DNA of 64,000 nt from Planctomycetota bacterium (GTDB lineage Bacteria; Planctomycetota; MHYJ01; JACQXL01; JACQZI01). How positions within the stretch are numbered: position 1 is the first letter of the stretch; each line of letters starts with the position of its first letter. Shown here one piece after another: positions 25,945-34,294 of the stretch. The notes beneath the pieces are model-generated. The model was not told where the DNA came from. It searched no databases and saw only the letters and a list, made by a program, of their open reading frames with translations. The position numbers and the translations under genes are program-made. The DNA is taken from contig JACQZI010000005.1 of NCBI GenBank assembly GCA_016207825.1, forward strand, positions 62,001-126,000, in the 5' to 3' direction.

Positions 25945-26694
25945 TTAGTTTTGCTCCCTCAAGAAATATATGCCCGGACCGATGAGTTCTTCTTTTAGCA
26001 CACGGCCGTCCGGTGTAATCCAGGCGGTCGGCTTAAATCCTTTATAATCCAGAACAACCTCATAAACATCATATTCCTTGTTTTGCCATTCCATTTTAGA
26101 CATGGATTCGACCACCGCACGGACGCGCTCGACCGCACCGTTTATCGGATTAACCATGGTAATAGTCCATTCCTTGCCCACGCTTAAAGCAGGCATGGAA
26201 ATAAAAGGCGAAAAGCCGTTGGAGAGTGTCGCATTGGATGTATTTTCATAACGGCTGGTCTTGGTCTGGGCGCCGTCAAATACCGTGACGACCATATCGT
26301 TGCCTTCGGCCTTGCCGCTGATTTTATAATTGATGACGGATGACTTTATGAAAAACTCGAAAGAGTCCGGCTGGTATTTCGGGTTAACCAGGGTATAACC
26401 GCTTATTTTGATTCTTTCGTTGAGGACAAATGAACTGATATTTATTTCCGAGTTGTTTGATATTTTATGATAGCCATCTTCCCGGAGTTCGATATCGGTA
26501 ATTGAAAATCCGACCTTTTTATTAAGAAAATAAATACCCATCCGCGTTTGGGTAATGGCTGATTTATTCTTAAGGAATGTCTCATAAGAAGGATTAGAAA
26601 GAATTGGCAAGCCGGGAATAACCTCCTTGCTTATATAAAGGAAAGTCATTATTCCCCAGAAGACAACGATAAAGAAAGAAAACAGTTTGCCCAT
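25945..26694 (-). CDS. Unrecognised membrane-anchored periplasmic protein
   Basis: 249 residues. One N-terminal hydrophobic segment (LFSFFIVVFWGIMTFLYIS) followed by a beta-rich domain with features such as RMGIYFLNKKVGFSITDIEL and GKEWTITMVNPINGAVE, ending TAWITPDGRVLKEELIG. The order (GYTLVNPKYQPDSFEFFIKS, then DVYEVVLDYKGFKPTAWITP) recalls lipoprotein-like substrate-binding proteins that sense modified envelope polymers, but I cannot name the family. It lies between dapA (9 bp upstream) and the ABC operon, so it may be co-transcribed with dapA. Confidence 0.6.
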   Translation of the reverse strand: MGKLFSFFIVVFWGIMTFLYISKEVIPGLPILSNPSYETFLKNKSAITQTRMGIYFLNKKVGFSITDIELREDGYHKISNNSEINISSFVLNERIKISGYTLVNPKYQPDSFEFFIKSSVINYKISGKAEGNDMVVTVFDGAQTKTSRYENTSNATLSNGFSPFISMPALSVGKEWTITMVNPINGAVERVRAVVESMSKMEWQNKEYDVYEVVLDYKGFKPTAWITPDGRVLKEELIGPGIYFLREQN

Positions 26695-26703
26695 TTACCG
26701 ATA

Positions 26704-27579
26704 CTAACTTTTATATTTCCTTAAAACGGATTTCAGCTTGCGGAGGTTTTCCCTGGCAAGAGGGACTAGCGGCAGGCGCACTTCGTTGTTTATCTTGCCG
26801 GCAAGCGCCAGGGCGGTTTTTACCGGGACAGGATTGGATTCCAGAAATAGCGCCTTGGAAAGCGGTAATAAATACTCATGCACCTTCGCCGCTTCTTTGA
26901 AATTCCCCTGGATGCACAAATTGACTAAAAGAACAACTTCATCCGGCATGATATTAGCAAGCACGGAAATGACGCCTTTCGCACCAAGCTCCATCATCTG
27001 GCAGGTAAGCGAATCTTCTCCAGAAAGGATGGTAATATCAGACAAGTGCCTCAGGCGTTTTATTTCTTCCATATCGCTTATCGCTTCCTTAACGGCAACG
27101 ATGTTTTTAAGTTTGCTCAAGCGTGCAATGGTTTCCGGCTTTATGGAAACGACGGTCCGCGAAGGAACATTATAAAGAATAAGCGGGACCTTCGGCACGC
27201 TTTGGGAAATGGCTTTAAAGTGCTGGAACATTCCTTCCTGGGAAGGCTTGTTGTAATAAGGAACGACCACAAGCGCCCCATCAACACCAAGCGAGGCAGC
27301 AGTTTTGGTAAAAGCAATGCTTCGAAAAGTATCGTTCGTGCCGGTGTAAGCGATTACAGGAACCCTGCCTTTACAACGCCTGATGGTTGTTTTTATGACG
27401 GATATTTTTTCTTCCCCGGAAAGAGTACACGACTCACCGGTCGTGGCGCAGACAACAATGCCGTTAATCCCGCATCTTATCTGGAAATCCACGAGTTCGA
27501 TAAGCCTGGGAAAATCAATCTTCCCCCTTCTAAAAGGTGTAACCAGAGCGACAAAAGCACCTTCAAACATATTTTTCAT
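26704..27579 (-). CDS. dapA: 4-hydroxy-tetrahydrodipicolinate synthase
   Basis: 291 residues, normal length. GAFVALVTPF at the N-terminus, the pyruvate-binding CATTGESCTLS at about 43 to 53, LYNVPSRTVV with the catalytic Tyr at about 135, and the Schiff-base Lys in IVAVKEAISD at about 163. It condenses pyruvate with aspartate semialdehyde at the entry of the DAP/lysine pathway. dapB is far away at 8364, so the pathway is not in one operon. A promoter candidate lies directly upstream. Confidence 0.95.
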   Translation of the reverse strand: MKNMFEGAFVALVTPFRRGKIDFPRLIELVDFQIRCGINGIVVCATTGESCTLSGEEKISVIKTTIRRCKGRVPVIAYTGTNDTFRSIAFTKTAASLGVDGALVVVPYYNKPSQEGMFQHFKAISQSVPKVPLILYNVPSRTVVSIKPETIARLSKLKNIVAVKEAISDMEEIKRLRHLSDITILSGEDSLTCQMMELGAKGVISVLANIMPDEVVLLVNLCIQGNFKEAAKVHEYLLPLSKALFLESNPVPVKTALALAGKINNEVRLPLVPLARENLRKLKSVLRKYKS

Positions 27580-27593
27580 TTATTCGGCTATTT

Positions 27594-27622
27594 AGTTTAA
27601 TAATAATACCCTGAAATGGCAA
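27594..27622 (-). promoter_or_regulatory. Promoter candidate of dapA
   Basis: Minus-strand TTGCCA (27622-27617) and TAAACT (27599-27594), 17 bp apart, start predicted near 27587, 8 bp before the ATG at 27579. Confidence 0.35.
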
Positions 27623-27710
27623 GTAAAATAGGCGGGTAGTTTCCGCGTGAAGCGCCTAACCAGGCTACATCGAGGTAAATAATCCCGGTTAACTTTTTAG
27701 TATCATAATA

Positions 27711-27738
27711 TTGAAAAACTTTTATATATTTGTATATT
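27711..27738 (+). promoter_or_regulatory. Promoter of the FHA-GAF-cyclase gene, leaderless
   Basis: TTGAAA at 27711-27716 and TATATT at 27733-27738, 16 bp apart. The predicted start of transcription coincides with the ATG at 27746, and no ribosome site is present. Confidence 0.5.
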
Positions 27739-27745
27739 ATACGGT

Positions 27746-29446
27746 ATGCCTACATTAACCGTAAAACAGGGAATCAGGGTCATCAAGGAAGTAGTTATCA
27801 ATAAACCATCTTTCTCTATCGGCCGCCTACCAGAAAATGACCTGGAACTGGCGGATAACCTTGCTTCACGGCGCCATACTGAAATATTAAAACAGGGAAC
27901 CACTTATACGATTTATGATTTGGGAAGCGCCAACGGGACCTTCCTTAACAAAAAGAAAATAAAATCAGAACCTTTAAAAGACGGTGATGAAATCCAGATA
28001 GGAAACACCCTTATTATTTTTAAGGAGCAATCATCGTTTAACGTACCGGTCCCGCCCAAACCGCCCGTACCGCCGCCTAAACAGGGCAAAAGCAGTTTTG
28101 ACAGCGACGTCGTCAAGCATATAGGCGAGCTCTCGCTGGATTACCGGCTGAACGTGAAGGATATAATCGCCAGCGGGCAATCAATCGCCCAGGCAGCCAA
28201 GGCAACAGGAGAAAAATCCAAGGAAAGCGAGCGGTTTTTCATCCTGTATCATCTGGGCAGGGCCGTGGCAACGGCGGATACTCTCGATGAAGTGCTCGAA
28301 ATAGGGATGAGTTCCGTCTTTGACGTCATCAGCGCGGACCGCGGCACTATCATGATCCTAGATAAAGAAAGCGGAAAACTTGTTCCTAAATTAACTAAGC
28401 GGCGCCTTACCGATAAAGAAAAACAGGATAAAGCCGAAGGTAAACAAATAAAAGAACCGGAAGTTTACATAAGCTCTACCATTACCAATAAAGTGGTAAC
28501 CGACAAGGTTTCGCTTATTACATCCGATGCGGCGCATGACCCGCGTTTCCAATCCGGGCTTTCCATCGCACAGTTCAACATCCGCTCGGCGCTTTGCGTC
28601 CCCCTGTGGGAAAAGGAAGATGTCTTCGGCGTTATCTACGTGGATAATTTGATGAAAACGCATGCGTTTACCAATGACGACTTGGAGCTCCTGACTGCTA
28701 TCGCAAACCAGGTGGCCATCCGTATGAAACAGGATGAACTGCATAACAAGCTGCAGAAAGAAGCGCTGTTAAGAGGAAACCTGGAACGGTATCACTCACC
28801 CGACGTCGTGGAAATGATAATCAAGCAGTCAGGCGGCAAGGAAAATCCACTGGATGTAAAGGAAAGGGCGGTAACGATACTCTTTGCGGATATACAAAAC
28901 TTTACCACGCTTTCCGAGAAAATAACCCCGATACAACTGGCGGAAATGCTGAACGGATTCTTTGAAACAATAACTAAAATCATATTTGAATTCAAAGGAA
29001 GCGTAAACAAATTTATCGGCGATGCGGTATTGGCCACTTTTAACGCACCGATTGACCTGGAAAACCACCAGCTTAACGCCGTGAAAGCAAGTGTGAAAAT
29101 AATAGAGGCGGTCCAGGAACTACAGAAAAACGAACCTCCGGATGCGCCTAAATATAATGTCCGCTTGGGCGTCAATACGGGAACCGTGGTTGCCGGCAAC
29201 GTGGGCGCCAAAACACGAATTGAATATGCAGTCCTGGGCGATGTGGTTAATATCGCTTCCCGCCTTAACCAATATGCCGATTCTAACGAGGTAGCCATAG
29301 GAGAAAGCACTTATGAATGCGTAAAGAAGGACTTTGAGTTTGCCTGCGTGGGCGGAGTGAAACTTAAAGGAAAGGCAAAAGAAGTCCAGGTTTACAAAAT
29401 AAGCATTAAACCCGGTGATGTGCTGAAGTGCGAGCCACCCAAATAG
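27746..29446 (+). CDS. FHA-GAF-adenylate/guanylate cyclase protein
   Basis: 566 residues in three modules. An FHA domain at about 1 to 95 (FSIGRLPENDLELADNLASR, DLGSANGTFLNKKKI) binds phosphothreonine. A proline-rich linker (PVPPKPPVPPPK) leads to a GAF domain at about 170 to 335. The class III nucleotide cyclase domain is at about 375 to 550: TILFADIQNFTTLSEK supplies the first metal Asp, VNKFIGDAVLATFNAP the second, and AVLGDVVNIASRLNQYA the transition-state region. Metal-binding residues appear intact, so activity is likely, producing cAMP or cGMP. The combination suggests that a Ser/Thr kinase signal and a small ligand gate a cyclic nucleotide output. No kinase gene is in view. Confidence 0.88.
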   Translation: MPTLTVKQGIRVIKEVVINKPSFSIGRLPENDLELADNLASRRHTEILKQGTTYTIYDLGSANGTFLNKKKIKSEPLKDGDEIQIGNTLIIFKEQSSFNVPVPPKPPVPPPKQGKSSFDSDVVKHIGELSLDYRLNVKDIIASGQSIAQAAKATGEKSKESERFFILYHLGRAVATADTLDEVLEIGMSSVFDVISADRGTIMILDKESGKLVPKLTKRRLTDKEKQDKAEGKQIKEPEVYISSTITNKVVTDKVSLITSDAAHDPRFQSGLSIAQFNIRSALCVPLWEKEDVFGVIYVDNLMKTHAFTNDDLELLTAIANQVAIRMKQDELHNKLQKEALLRGNLERYHSPDVVEMIIKQSGGKENPLDVKERAVTILFADIQNFTTLSEKITPIQLAEMLNGFFETITKIIFEFKGSVNKFIGDAVLATFNAPIDLENHQLNAVKASVKIIEAVQELQKNEPPDAPKYNVRLGVNTGTVVAGNVGAKTRIEYAVLGDVVNIASRLNQYADSNEVAIGESTYECVKKDFEFACVGGVKLKGKAKEVQVYKISIKPGDVLKCEPPK

Positions 29447-29486
29447 CAATATATAAATTATATAACCCGATATAAATTATCCCGAT

Positions 29487-30659
29487 ATGAAAATTATTAT
29501 CCTCGGCTCTACAGGGTCAATCGGCCAAAACGCCGTGAAAGTCGTAACACATCTCAATAACCTAAATAAAAAAGGCGTGATTAAAGAAAAAGTTGAGGTT
29601 GCCGGATTGGTCGCAAATTCCAACTGGCCGCTTTTATTAAAACAGATAAAAACAGTCAAGCCGAAATCGGTTGCTTTGATTGACAAAAACGCCTCGGATG
29701 CCTTAGCAAGCCGCCTGAAACATTATCCCGTCAATATCTGCCAAACACGCGATGATATCCATAGAATGATAGGCGAACCTTCGGTTAATATGGTGCTGGT
29801 GGCAATTTCCGGAGCGGAAGCGCTCCCCTTTACGATGACCGCAATTAATGCCGGCAAAAACCTAGCGCTGGCTAATAAAGAAGTCCTGGTAATGGCCGGT
29901 GAAATAATCATTCCTTTAGCCAGTAAAAAAGGGATTACTATCTTGCCGGTAGATAGCGAACACAGCGCGGTTTTCCAGGCGCTTCATTGCGGAAATCACA
30001 GCGATATCAAACAAGTAATCCTTACGGCATCCGGAGGCCCTTTTTATAACCATAAAAAGCAGGCGCTTAATAAAATAACGCTGGAAGAGGCGCTAAAACA
30101 CCCTACGTGGAAAATGGGAGAAAAGATAACCATAGATTCGGCAACTCTGGTGAATAAAGCGCTGGAAATAATAGAGGCACACTGGCTTTTTAACCTTTCA
30201 GTCGGCCAGATAAAAGTAGTAATCCATCCTCAAAGTATCGTCCATTCCATGGTTGAATTCCGCGACGGCTCGATAATCGCGCAGATGGGCAAACCCGATA
30301 TGAAAACTCCGATACAATTCGCCCTGACTTACCCCGAACGGCTTCCGGCATCAAACGGAACAATCATAAATAATTGCCTGCCTGATCTGACGTTTTCCAA
30401 ACCGGATAAGGATAGATTCCCCGCTTTAAAGCTGGGCTATCAGGTCGTAGAAGAAGGCGGGACAAGCGGAGCGGTCCTCAATGCAGCAAACGAAGAAGCC
30501 GTGAAAATGTTCAGGGCAAGAAAGATACATTTTACCGATATAATTCCATTAGCCCAAAAAACGCTGAATAAGCATAAAATCATCGCTAACCCCACCATAA
30601 GGGATATCTGGGAAGCCGATGAATGGGCAAGAAAAGAAATAAGGAGGCATAAAAAATGA
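29487..30659 (+). CDS. dxr: 1-deoxy-D-xylulose 5-phosphate reductoisomerase
   Basis: 390 residues. NADPH-binding ILGSTGSIGQNAVKVV at the N-terminus, ANKEVLVMAGE, the metal-binding PVDSEHSAVFQAL near residue 155 and ASGGPFY, HPTWKMGEKITIDSATL and PQSIVHSMVEF in order. It makes 2-C-methyl-D-erythritol 4-phosphate, the committed step of the MEP isoprenoid pathway. It overlaps rseP by 4 bp (ATGA), an arrangement seen in many bacteria where dxr and rseP are adjacent in the lipid/envelope cluster. Confidence 0.97.
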   Translation: MKIIILGSTGSIGQNAVKVVTHLNNLNKKGVIKEKVEVAGLVANSNWPLLLKQIKTVKPKSVALIDKNASDALASRLKHYPVNICQTRDDIHRMIGEPSVNMVLVAISGAEALPFTMTAINAGKNLALANKEVLVMAGEIIIPLASKKGITILPVDSEHSAVFQALHCGNHSDIKQVILTASGGPFYNHKKQALNKITLEEALKHPTWKMGEKITIDSATLVNKALEIIEAHWLFNLSVGQIKVVIHPQSIVHSMVEFRDGSIIAQMGKPDMKTPIQFALTYPERLPASNGTIINNCLPDLTFSKPDKDRFPALKLGYQVVEEGGTSGAVLNAANEEAVKMFRARKIHFTDIIPLAQKTLNKHKIIANPTIRDIWEADEWARKEIRRHKK

Positions 30660-32464
30660 TGTCAATATTCGGTCCTGTATTCACCGTTCTTATCGTAATG
30701 TTTGGCATAACAATTCTTATTTTCGTCCATGAATTGGGCCACTTTATAGTGGCAAAGCTTTCTAAAATAAAAGTGGAGGCATTTGCTATCGGCTTCGGAC
30801 CCAAAATAATCGGTTATACCCACAAAGATACGGAATACCGCATCTGCTTGATTCCGCTGGGCGGCTATGTAAAAATGGCCGGCGAAAGCTTTGCCGATAA
30901 GGAGAAAAAAGGCTCTCCTGATGAGTTTATCTCGAAGCCACCTTTTACACGCATAGGGGTTTTTGCCGCCGGGGCAACCATGAACTTGCTGTTTGCCATT
31001 CCGGCATGCATCATAATGTATCTTCTGGGCGTAAATTTCAGCTCCCCGCAAATCGGCTCAATCTCTCCGGGAAAATCAGAATGGAATTCGGGTTTGCAGG
31101 TAGGCGATACAATCCTTGAAATAAATAACCAGCCTGTTAAAACAATGGAAGATTATCGCAGGGCAGTATTGCGCTCACCTCTGGGCACCGAACTACGTGT
31201 CAAAGCACTGAGGGGTGAAGAAACAATCACTGCCACGGTAACAGCGCAGGGCAGCCAGGGCTTCGGCGCACTGCCTCTGGCAAACGTGGTCAAATATATC
31301 AGGAAAGGTTCGGCCGCGGAAAAAGGAGGCCTAAAACCACGAGATGAAATACTGGAAATCTCAGGCAAAGTCATTTATAGTAACAAACAAATGCTCCAAC
31401 TGGCAAGTGAAAAAAAGGACCAGCCCATTAATATAAAAATACGCCGACCCTCGCCCGATAATATCAATGTCTCGGCAGTTACAACGCTGACTCTAAAACC
31501 CGAAAGGTTTATGGACTCTTTATATGATATCGAGGCGGTCGAAAACATTCCTGCAGTTGTCGGCTCGGTAAAAAAAGAATCCCCGGCTGATATGGCAGGC
31601 TTAAAACCGGGCGATAAAATATTGTCTATAAACGATATGCCCGTACTTTCCTGGCATAAATTCAAGGAGATAGTCAACGCCCACAGCAATACCGAACTAT
31701 CTGTAAAAATATTGAGAAAAAAAGAAGAGTTCACGCTTAAGCTCACACCAAGGGCTGATTTTGACGGCTCAGGAGTGGTTGATATGATTTTTGCCTCAAG
31801 TAATGTTTTAGGAGAAATTCCAGCCGGCTCCCCCCTGGAATCCGCTGGCCTCAAACCGGATGATATAATCATCAAGGCTAACGATAAAGAAATTTCTGAT
31901 TTAACCGAACTGGACGAAATCGTCTGGGAAAGCAAAGGCAAGCTCATAAAGCTCCAGATAAAAAGAGGCGACGAAATAATTGAAACCTCTCTTGCACCAA
32001 AAGCAAAGGATCAGTGGCTATTAGGAATAGAGTTCAAACCGAAAAGCGTCCAGCAAAAATACGGATTCGGAGAAGCCATCATCAAAGGATTAAACGAATC
32101 GGTTGATTTGGTCGTCCTTACTTTCCAGCTAATAGGAAAACTGTTCAAAGGGGAAGAATCCACCAAGGGACTGGCCGGTCCGATAGGAATTTTCAGGTTT
32201 TCTTATATTGTCGTCCAGACAGAAGGTATTTCGTATTTCCTCTGGCTACTGGCTTTATTCAGCCTGAACCTAGCAATCCTAAATCTCTTGCCAATTCCGG
32301 TCTTGGACGGAGGCGGGATATTCCTGACATTAATAGAAAAAATGAAGGGAACGCCGGTTAGCGAAAAAGTACAGATGGTGGCGCAATATATCGGACTTTT
32401 TATCATCCTTTCTCTTGTATTTTTTGCGTTTTATAACGATATCGTTAATATCGTATTAGGATAA
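30656..32464 (+). CDS. rseP: RseP-type site-2 zinc metalloprotease with four PDZ domains
   Basis: 602 residues. The zinc motif HELGH is in the first membrane helix at about residue 26, and the second catalytic motif LNLLPIPVLDGG is near the C-terminus. Between them are four PDZ-like modules: IGSISPGKSEWNSGLQVGD, VKYIRKGSAAEKGGLKPRD, VGSVKKESPADMAGLKPGD and GEIPAGSPLESAGLKPDD, each with the GLxxxD element. E. coli RseP has two in about 450 residues, so this protein is longer and has two more. The family cuts transmembrane segments, such as anti-sigma factors, in the inner membrane. Confidence 0.93.
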   Translation: MMSIFGPVFTVLIVMFGITILIFVHELGHFIVAKLSKIKVEAFAIGFGPKIIGYTHKDTEYRICLIPLGGYVKMAGESFADKEKKGSPDEFISKPPFTRIGVFAAGATMNLLFAIPACIIMYLLGVNFSSPQIGSISPGKSEWNSGLQVGDTILEINNQPVKTMEDYRRAVLRSPLGTELRVKALRGEETITATVTAQGSQGFGALPLANVVKYIRKGSAAEKGGLKPRDEILEISGKVIYSNKQMLQLASEKKDQPINIKIRRPSPDNINVSAVTTLTLKPERFMDSLYDIEAVENIPAVVGSVKKESPADMAGLKPGDKILSINDMPVLSWHKFKEIVNAHSNTELSVKILRKKEEFTLKLTPRADFDGSGVVDMIFASSNVLGEIPAGSPLESAGLKPDDIIIKANDKEISDLTELDEIVWESKGKLIKLQIKRGDEIIETSLAPKAKDQWLLGIEFKPKSVQQKYGFGEAIIKGLNESVDLVVLTFQLIGKLFKGEESTKGLAGPIGIFRFSYIVVQTEGISYFLWLLALFSLNLAILNLLPIPVLDGGGIFLTLIEKMKGTPVSEKVQMVAQYIGLFIILSLVFFAFYNDIVNIVLG

Positions 32465-32469
32465 TTTAA

Positions 32470-32751
32470 ATGGCATCCGAAACCAAAAAGTGGCAAGGCT
32501 TTAAAGTGGAAAAAGTGATTGTGGATACCAATTCCTCCTATATCTATATGGGGACTTTGAAATCATACGATGATTGTTTCATCACACTTAATGATGTGGA
32601 TGTCCATGATAACCGCGAAAGCACATCCACCAAAGAACAGTATATAAACCAAACGAGGAAAAACGGAATACATAAAAACAGGAATGAAGTAATCATCCGT
32701 AAGGAGCAAATCGTTAGTTTTTCCCTTCTGGATGATGTAATCCCCTATTAA
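32470..32751 (+). CDS. Small conserved-looking protein, possible Sm-like fold
   Basis: 93 residues, 5 bp after rseP with no ribosome site. The sequence has an N-terminal basic helix (KKWQGFKVEKVIVDTN), then a strand pattern YIYMGTLKSYDDCFITLNDVD followed by a variable charged stretch and EVIIRKEQIVSFSLLDD. The strand-turn order (gT-L-x-x-y-d-d-x-h-i-t-L-x-x-V, then I-R-x-x-q-I-v-x-h) recalls the Sm/LSm fold of RNA-binding proteins. That is a guess from pattern only. It is probably co-translated with rseP and the transferase gene that follows 17 bp later. Confidence 0.6.
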   Translation: MASETKKWQGFKVEKVIVDTNSSYIYMGTLKSYDDCFITLNDVDVHDNRESTSTKEQYINQTRKNGIHKNRNEVIIRKEQIVSFSLLDDVIPY

Positions 32752-32768
32752 CAACAAACTCCGCAAAA

Positions 32769-34208
32769 ATGATCATAAAAAAGGAACAAAGGTATAAGGC
32801 TTTGCTCTTAATTGCCGATATACTGGGCATTTCCGCGGCGTATCTGGCAAGCCTGGCAATACGCTTCTATCTCTTTAAAGATTGGGATATTTTCAGGCAG
32901 GGCGACCCGCCTTTGGAAATCTACCTCAAAACGCTTCCTTATATCCTGATCATCTGGCTGGTTATCTTCCGCTTCAGCGGGGTATATGCTCTGGCACTCA
33001 AAGGTTCGGATGAAATAATCACCGTTTTTAAGGCCGTTTTATTCTGCGTGCTAATCTCGCTTTCTTTCCTTTTCTTCTACCGGGAATTTGAATATTCACG
33101 TGCAGTCCTGGCGTTTTTCGCCGTATTGGCGGCCATGGCTATCCTAACCTGCCGGATTATAATGCGCTGGTTGCAGGAAATCCTGCTCAAAAAATCCGGA
33201 AGTATCACCAACCTTATTATCATAGGTAATAATAGCGTCGGCAAACAACTGGCTGATGAGATTTCCGGATATTCATTCGGCTATAACCTCCTAGGCTTTA
33301 TCGGGACTGGAGATGAACCGCCCAAACATTTTAATTACCCTGTTTTGGGAAAACTAAAGGATATAGAAAAAATCATCGCGGAAAAAAATGTCCAGGAAAT
33401 TTGGATTGCGCTTACAGGCGCACCCAGGGAAAAACTGCTAAATCTCGTAGAAATATGCCTGAAAGCGAAAATATCCTGGAAAATGGTGCCTGACTTATAC
33501 GAAATCATGATGGATTGGGTAAAGGTGGATTCCCTAGGAGGCATCCCCTTAATCGGGATGCGCCGTTCAAATATAACCGGCTTAAACGCCCTGACCAAGC
33601 GGATTCTGGACCTCTTCTGTGCCGGGCTTCTCATTATCCTAACCTCACCGGTAATGCTCGTTTCCGCACTGCTTATCAAAATCACCTCTGCCGGGCCTGT
33701 TTTATTCATGCAGAAACGCATCGGGCATAACGGCAAACGCTTTGTCTTCCTGAAATTCCGCACCATGATGACGGATACCAGCCGCGCGATACACAAGGAT
33801 TTCACCAAGAAATGGATTGAAGGCACCATTGAAGAAGCGTCCGGGGAAAAGAAAACCGTGTATAAAATAAAACACGACCCGCGCGTTACCAAGATCGGAA
33901 AGTGGCTGAGGAAGCTGAGCATAGACGAACTGCCGCAATTATTTAACGTGATTAAAGGCGATATGAGCTTAATAGGTCCCCGCCCCGCACTCGCTTATGA
34001 GATAGAACACTACAAGGAATGGCACAAACGCCGCCTGGAAACCAAACCTGGAGTAACCGGACTTTGGCAGGTCAGTGGCCGTAATATGGTTTCCTTTGAC
34101 GAAATGGCAAAGCTCGACATATATTATATAGAAAACTGGTCTTTTGGATTAGACCTTAATATAATCATTAAAACTGTCTTTGTGGTTCTCTTTAAACGCG
34201 CGTATTAA
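32769..34208 (+). CDS. Undecaprenyl-phosphate sugar-1-phosphate transferase (WcaJ/PglC superfamily)
   Basis: 479 residues. Four N-terminal helices, a Rossmann-like CoA-binding domain (NLIIIGNNSVGKQLADEI) at about 150 to 260 and the C-terminal phosphoglycosyl transferase domain: ILDLFCAGLLIILTSPVML with the re-entrant helix, KFRTM, HDPRVTKIGKWLRKLSIDEL with the catalytic Asp-Glu (LSIDELPQL) and LIGPRPA, then PGVTGLWQVSGRN. It starts assembly of an exopolysaccharide or O-antigen unit on the lipid carrier at the inner membrane. No glycosyltransferases are adjacent, so the polymer is unknown. Confidence 0.92.
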   Translation: MIIKKEQRYKALLLIADILGISAAYLASLAIRFYLFKDWDIFRQGDPPLEIYLKTLPYILIIWLVIFRFSGVYALALKGSDEIITVFKAVLFCVLISLSFLFFYREFEYSRAVLAFFAVLAAMAILTCRIIMRWLQEILLKKSGSITNLIIIGNNSVGKQLADEISGYSFGYNLLGFIGTGDEPPKHFNYPVLGKLKDIEKIIAEKNVQEIWIALTGAPREKLLNLVEICLKAKISWKMVPDLYEIMMDWVKVDSLGGIPLIGMRRSNITGLNALTKRILDLFCAGLLIILTSPVMLVSALLIKITSAGPVLFMQKRIGHNGKRFVFLKFRTMMTDTSRAIHKDFTKKWIEGTIEEASGEKKTVYKIKHDPRVTKIGKWLRKLSIDELPQLFNVIKGDMSLIGPRPALAYEIEHYKEWHKRRLETKPGVTGLWQVSGRNMVSFDEMAKLDIYYIENWSFGLDLNIIIKTVFVVLFKRAY

Positions 34209-34220
34209 GAAAAATTTTGC

Positions 34221-34294
34221 ACACGGATTGAACTGATAAAGCTGATAATCCTTATATGATAAAAATCCGCCTAATCCACTAAATCGGTGTACTA
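34221..34294. repeat. Second copy of the CACGGATT...AAATCGGTGTACTAA repeat
   Basis: The same ends as 2101-2184 with a different interior. It ends one base before the ATG of the GTPase gene at 34295. Confidence 0.6.

Noticed and set aside
27640-27690. Degenerate tRNA-like sequence on the minus strand
   Set aside because: Only a D-arm-like word is present; no anticodon or T arm can be drawn.
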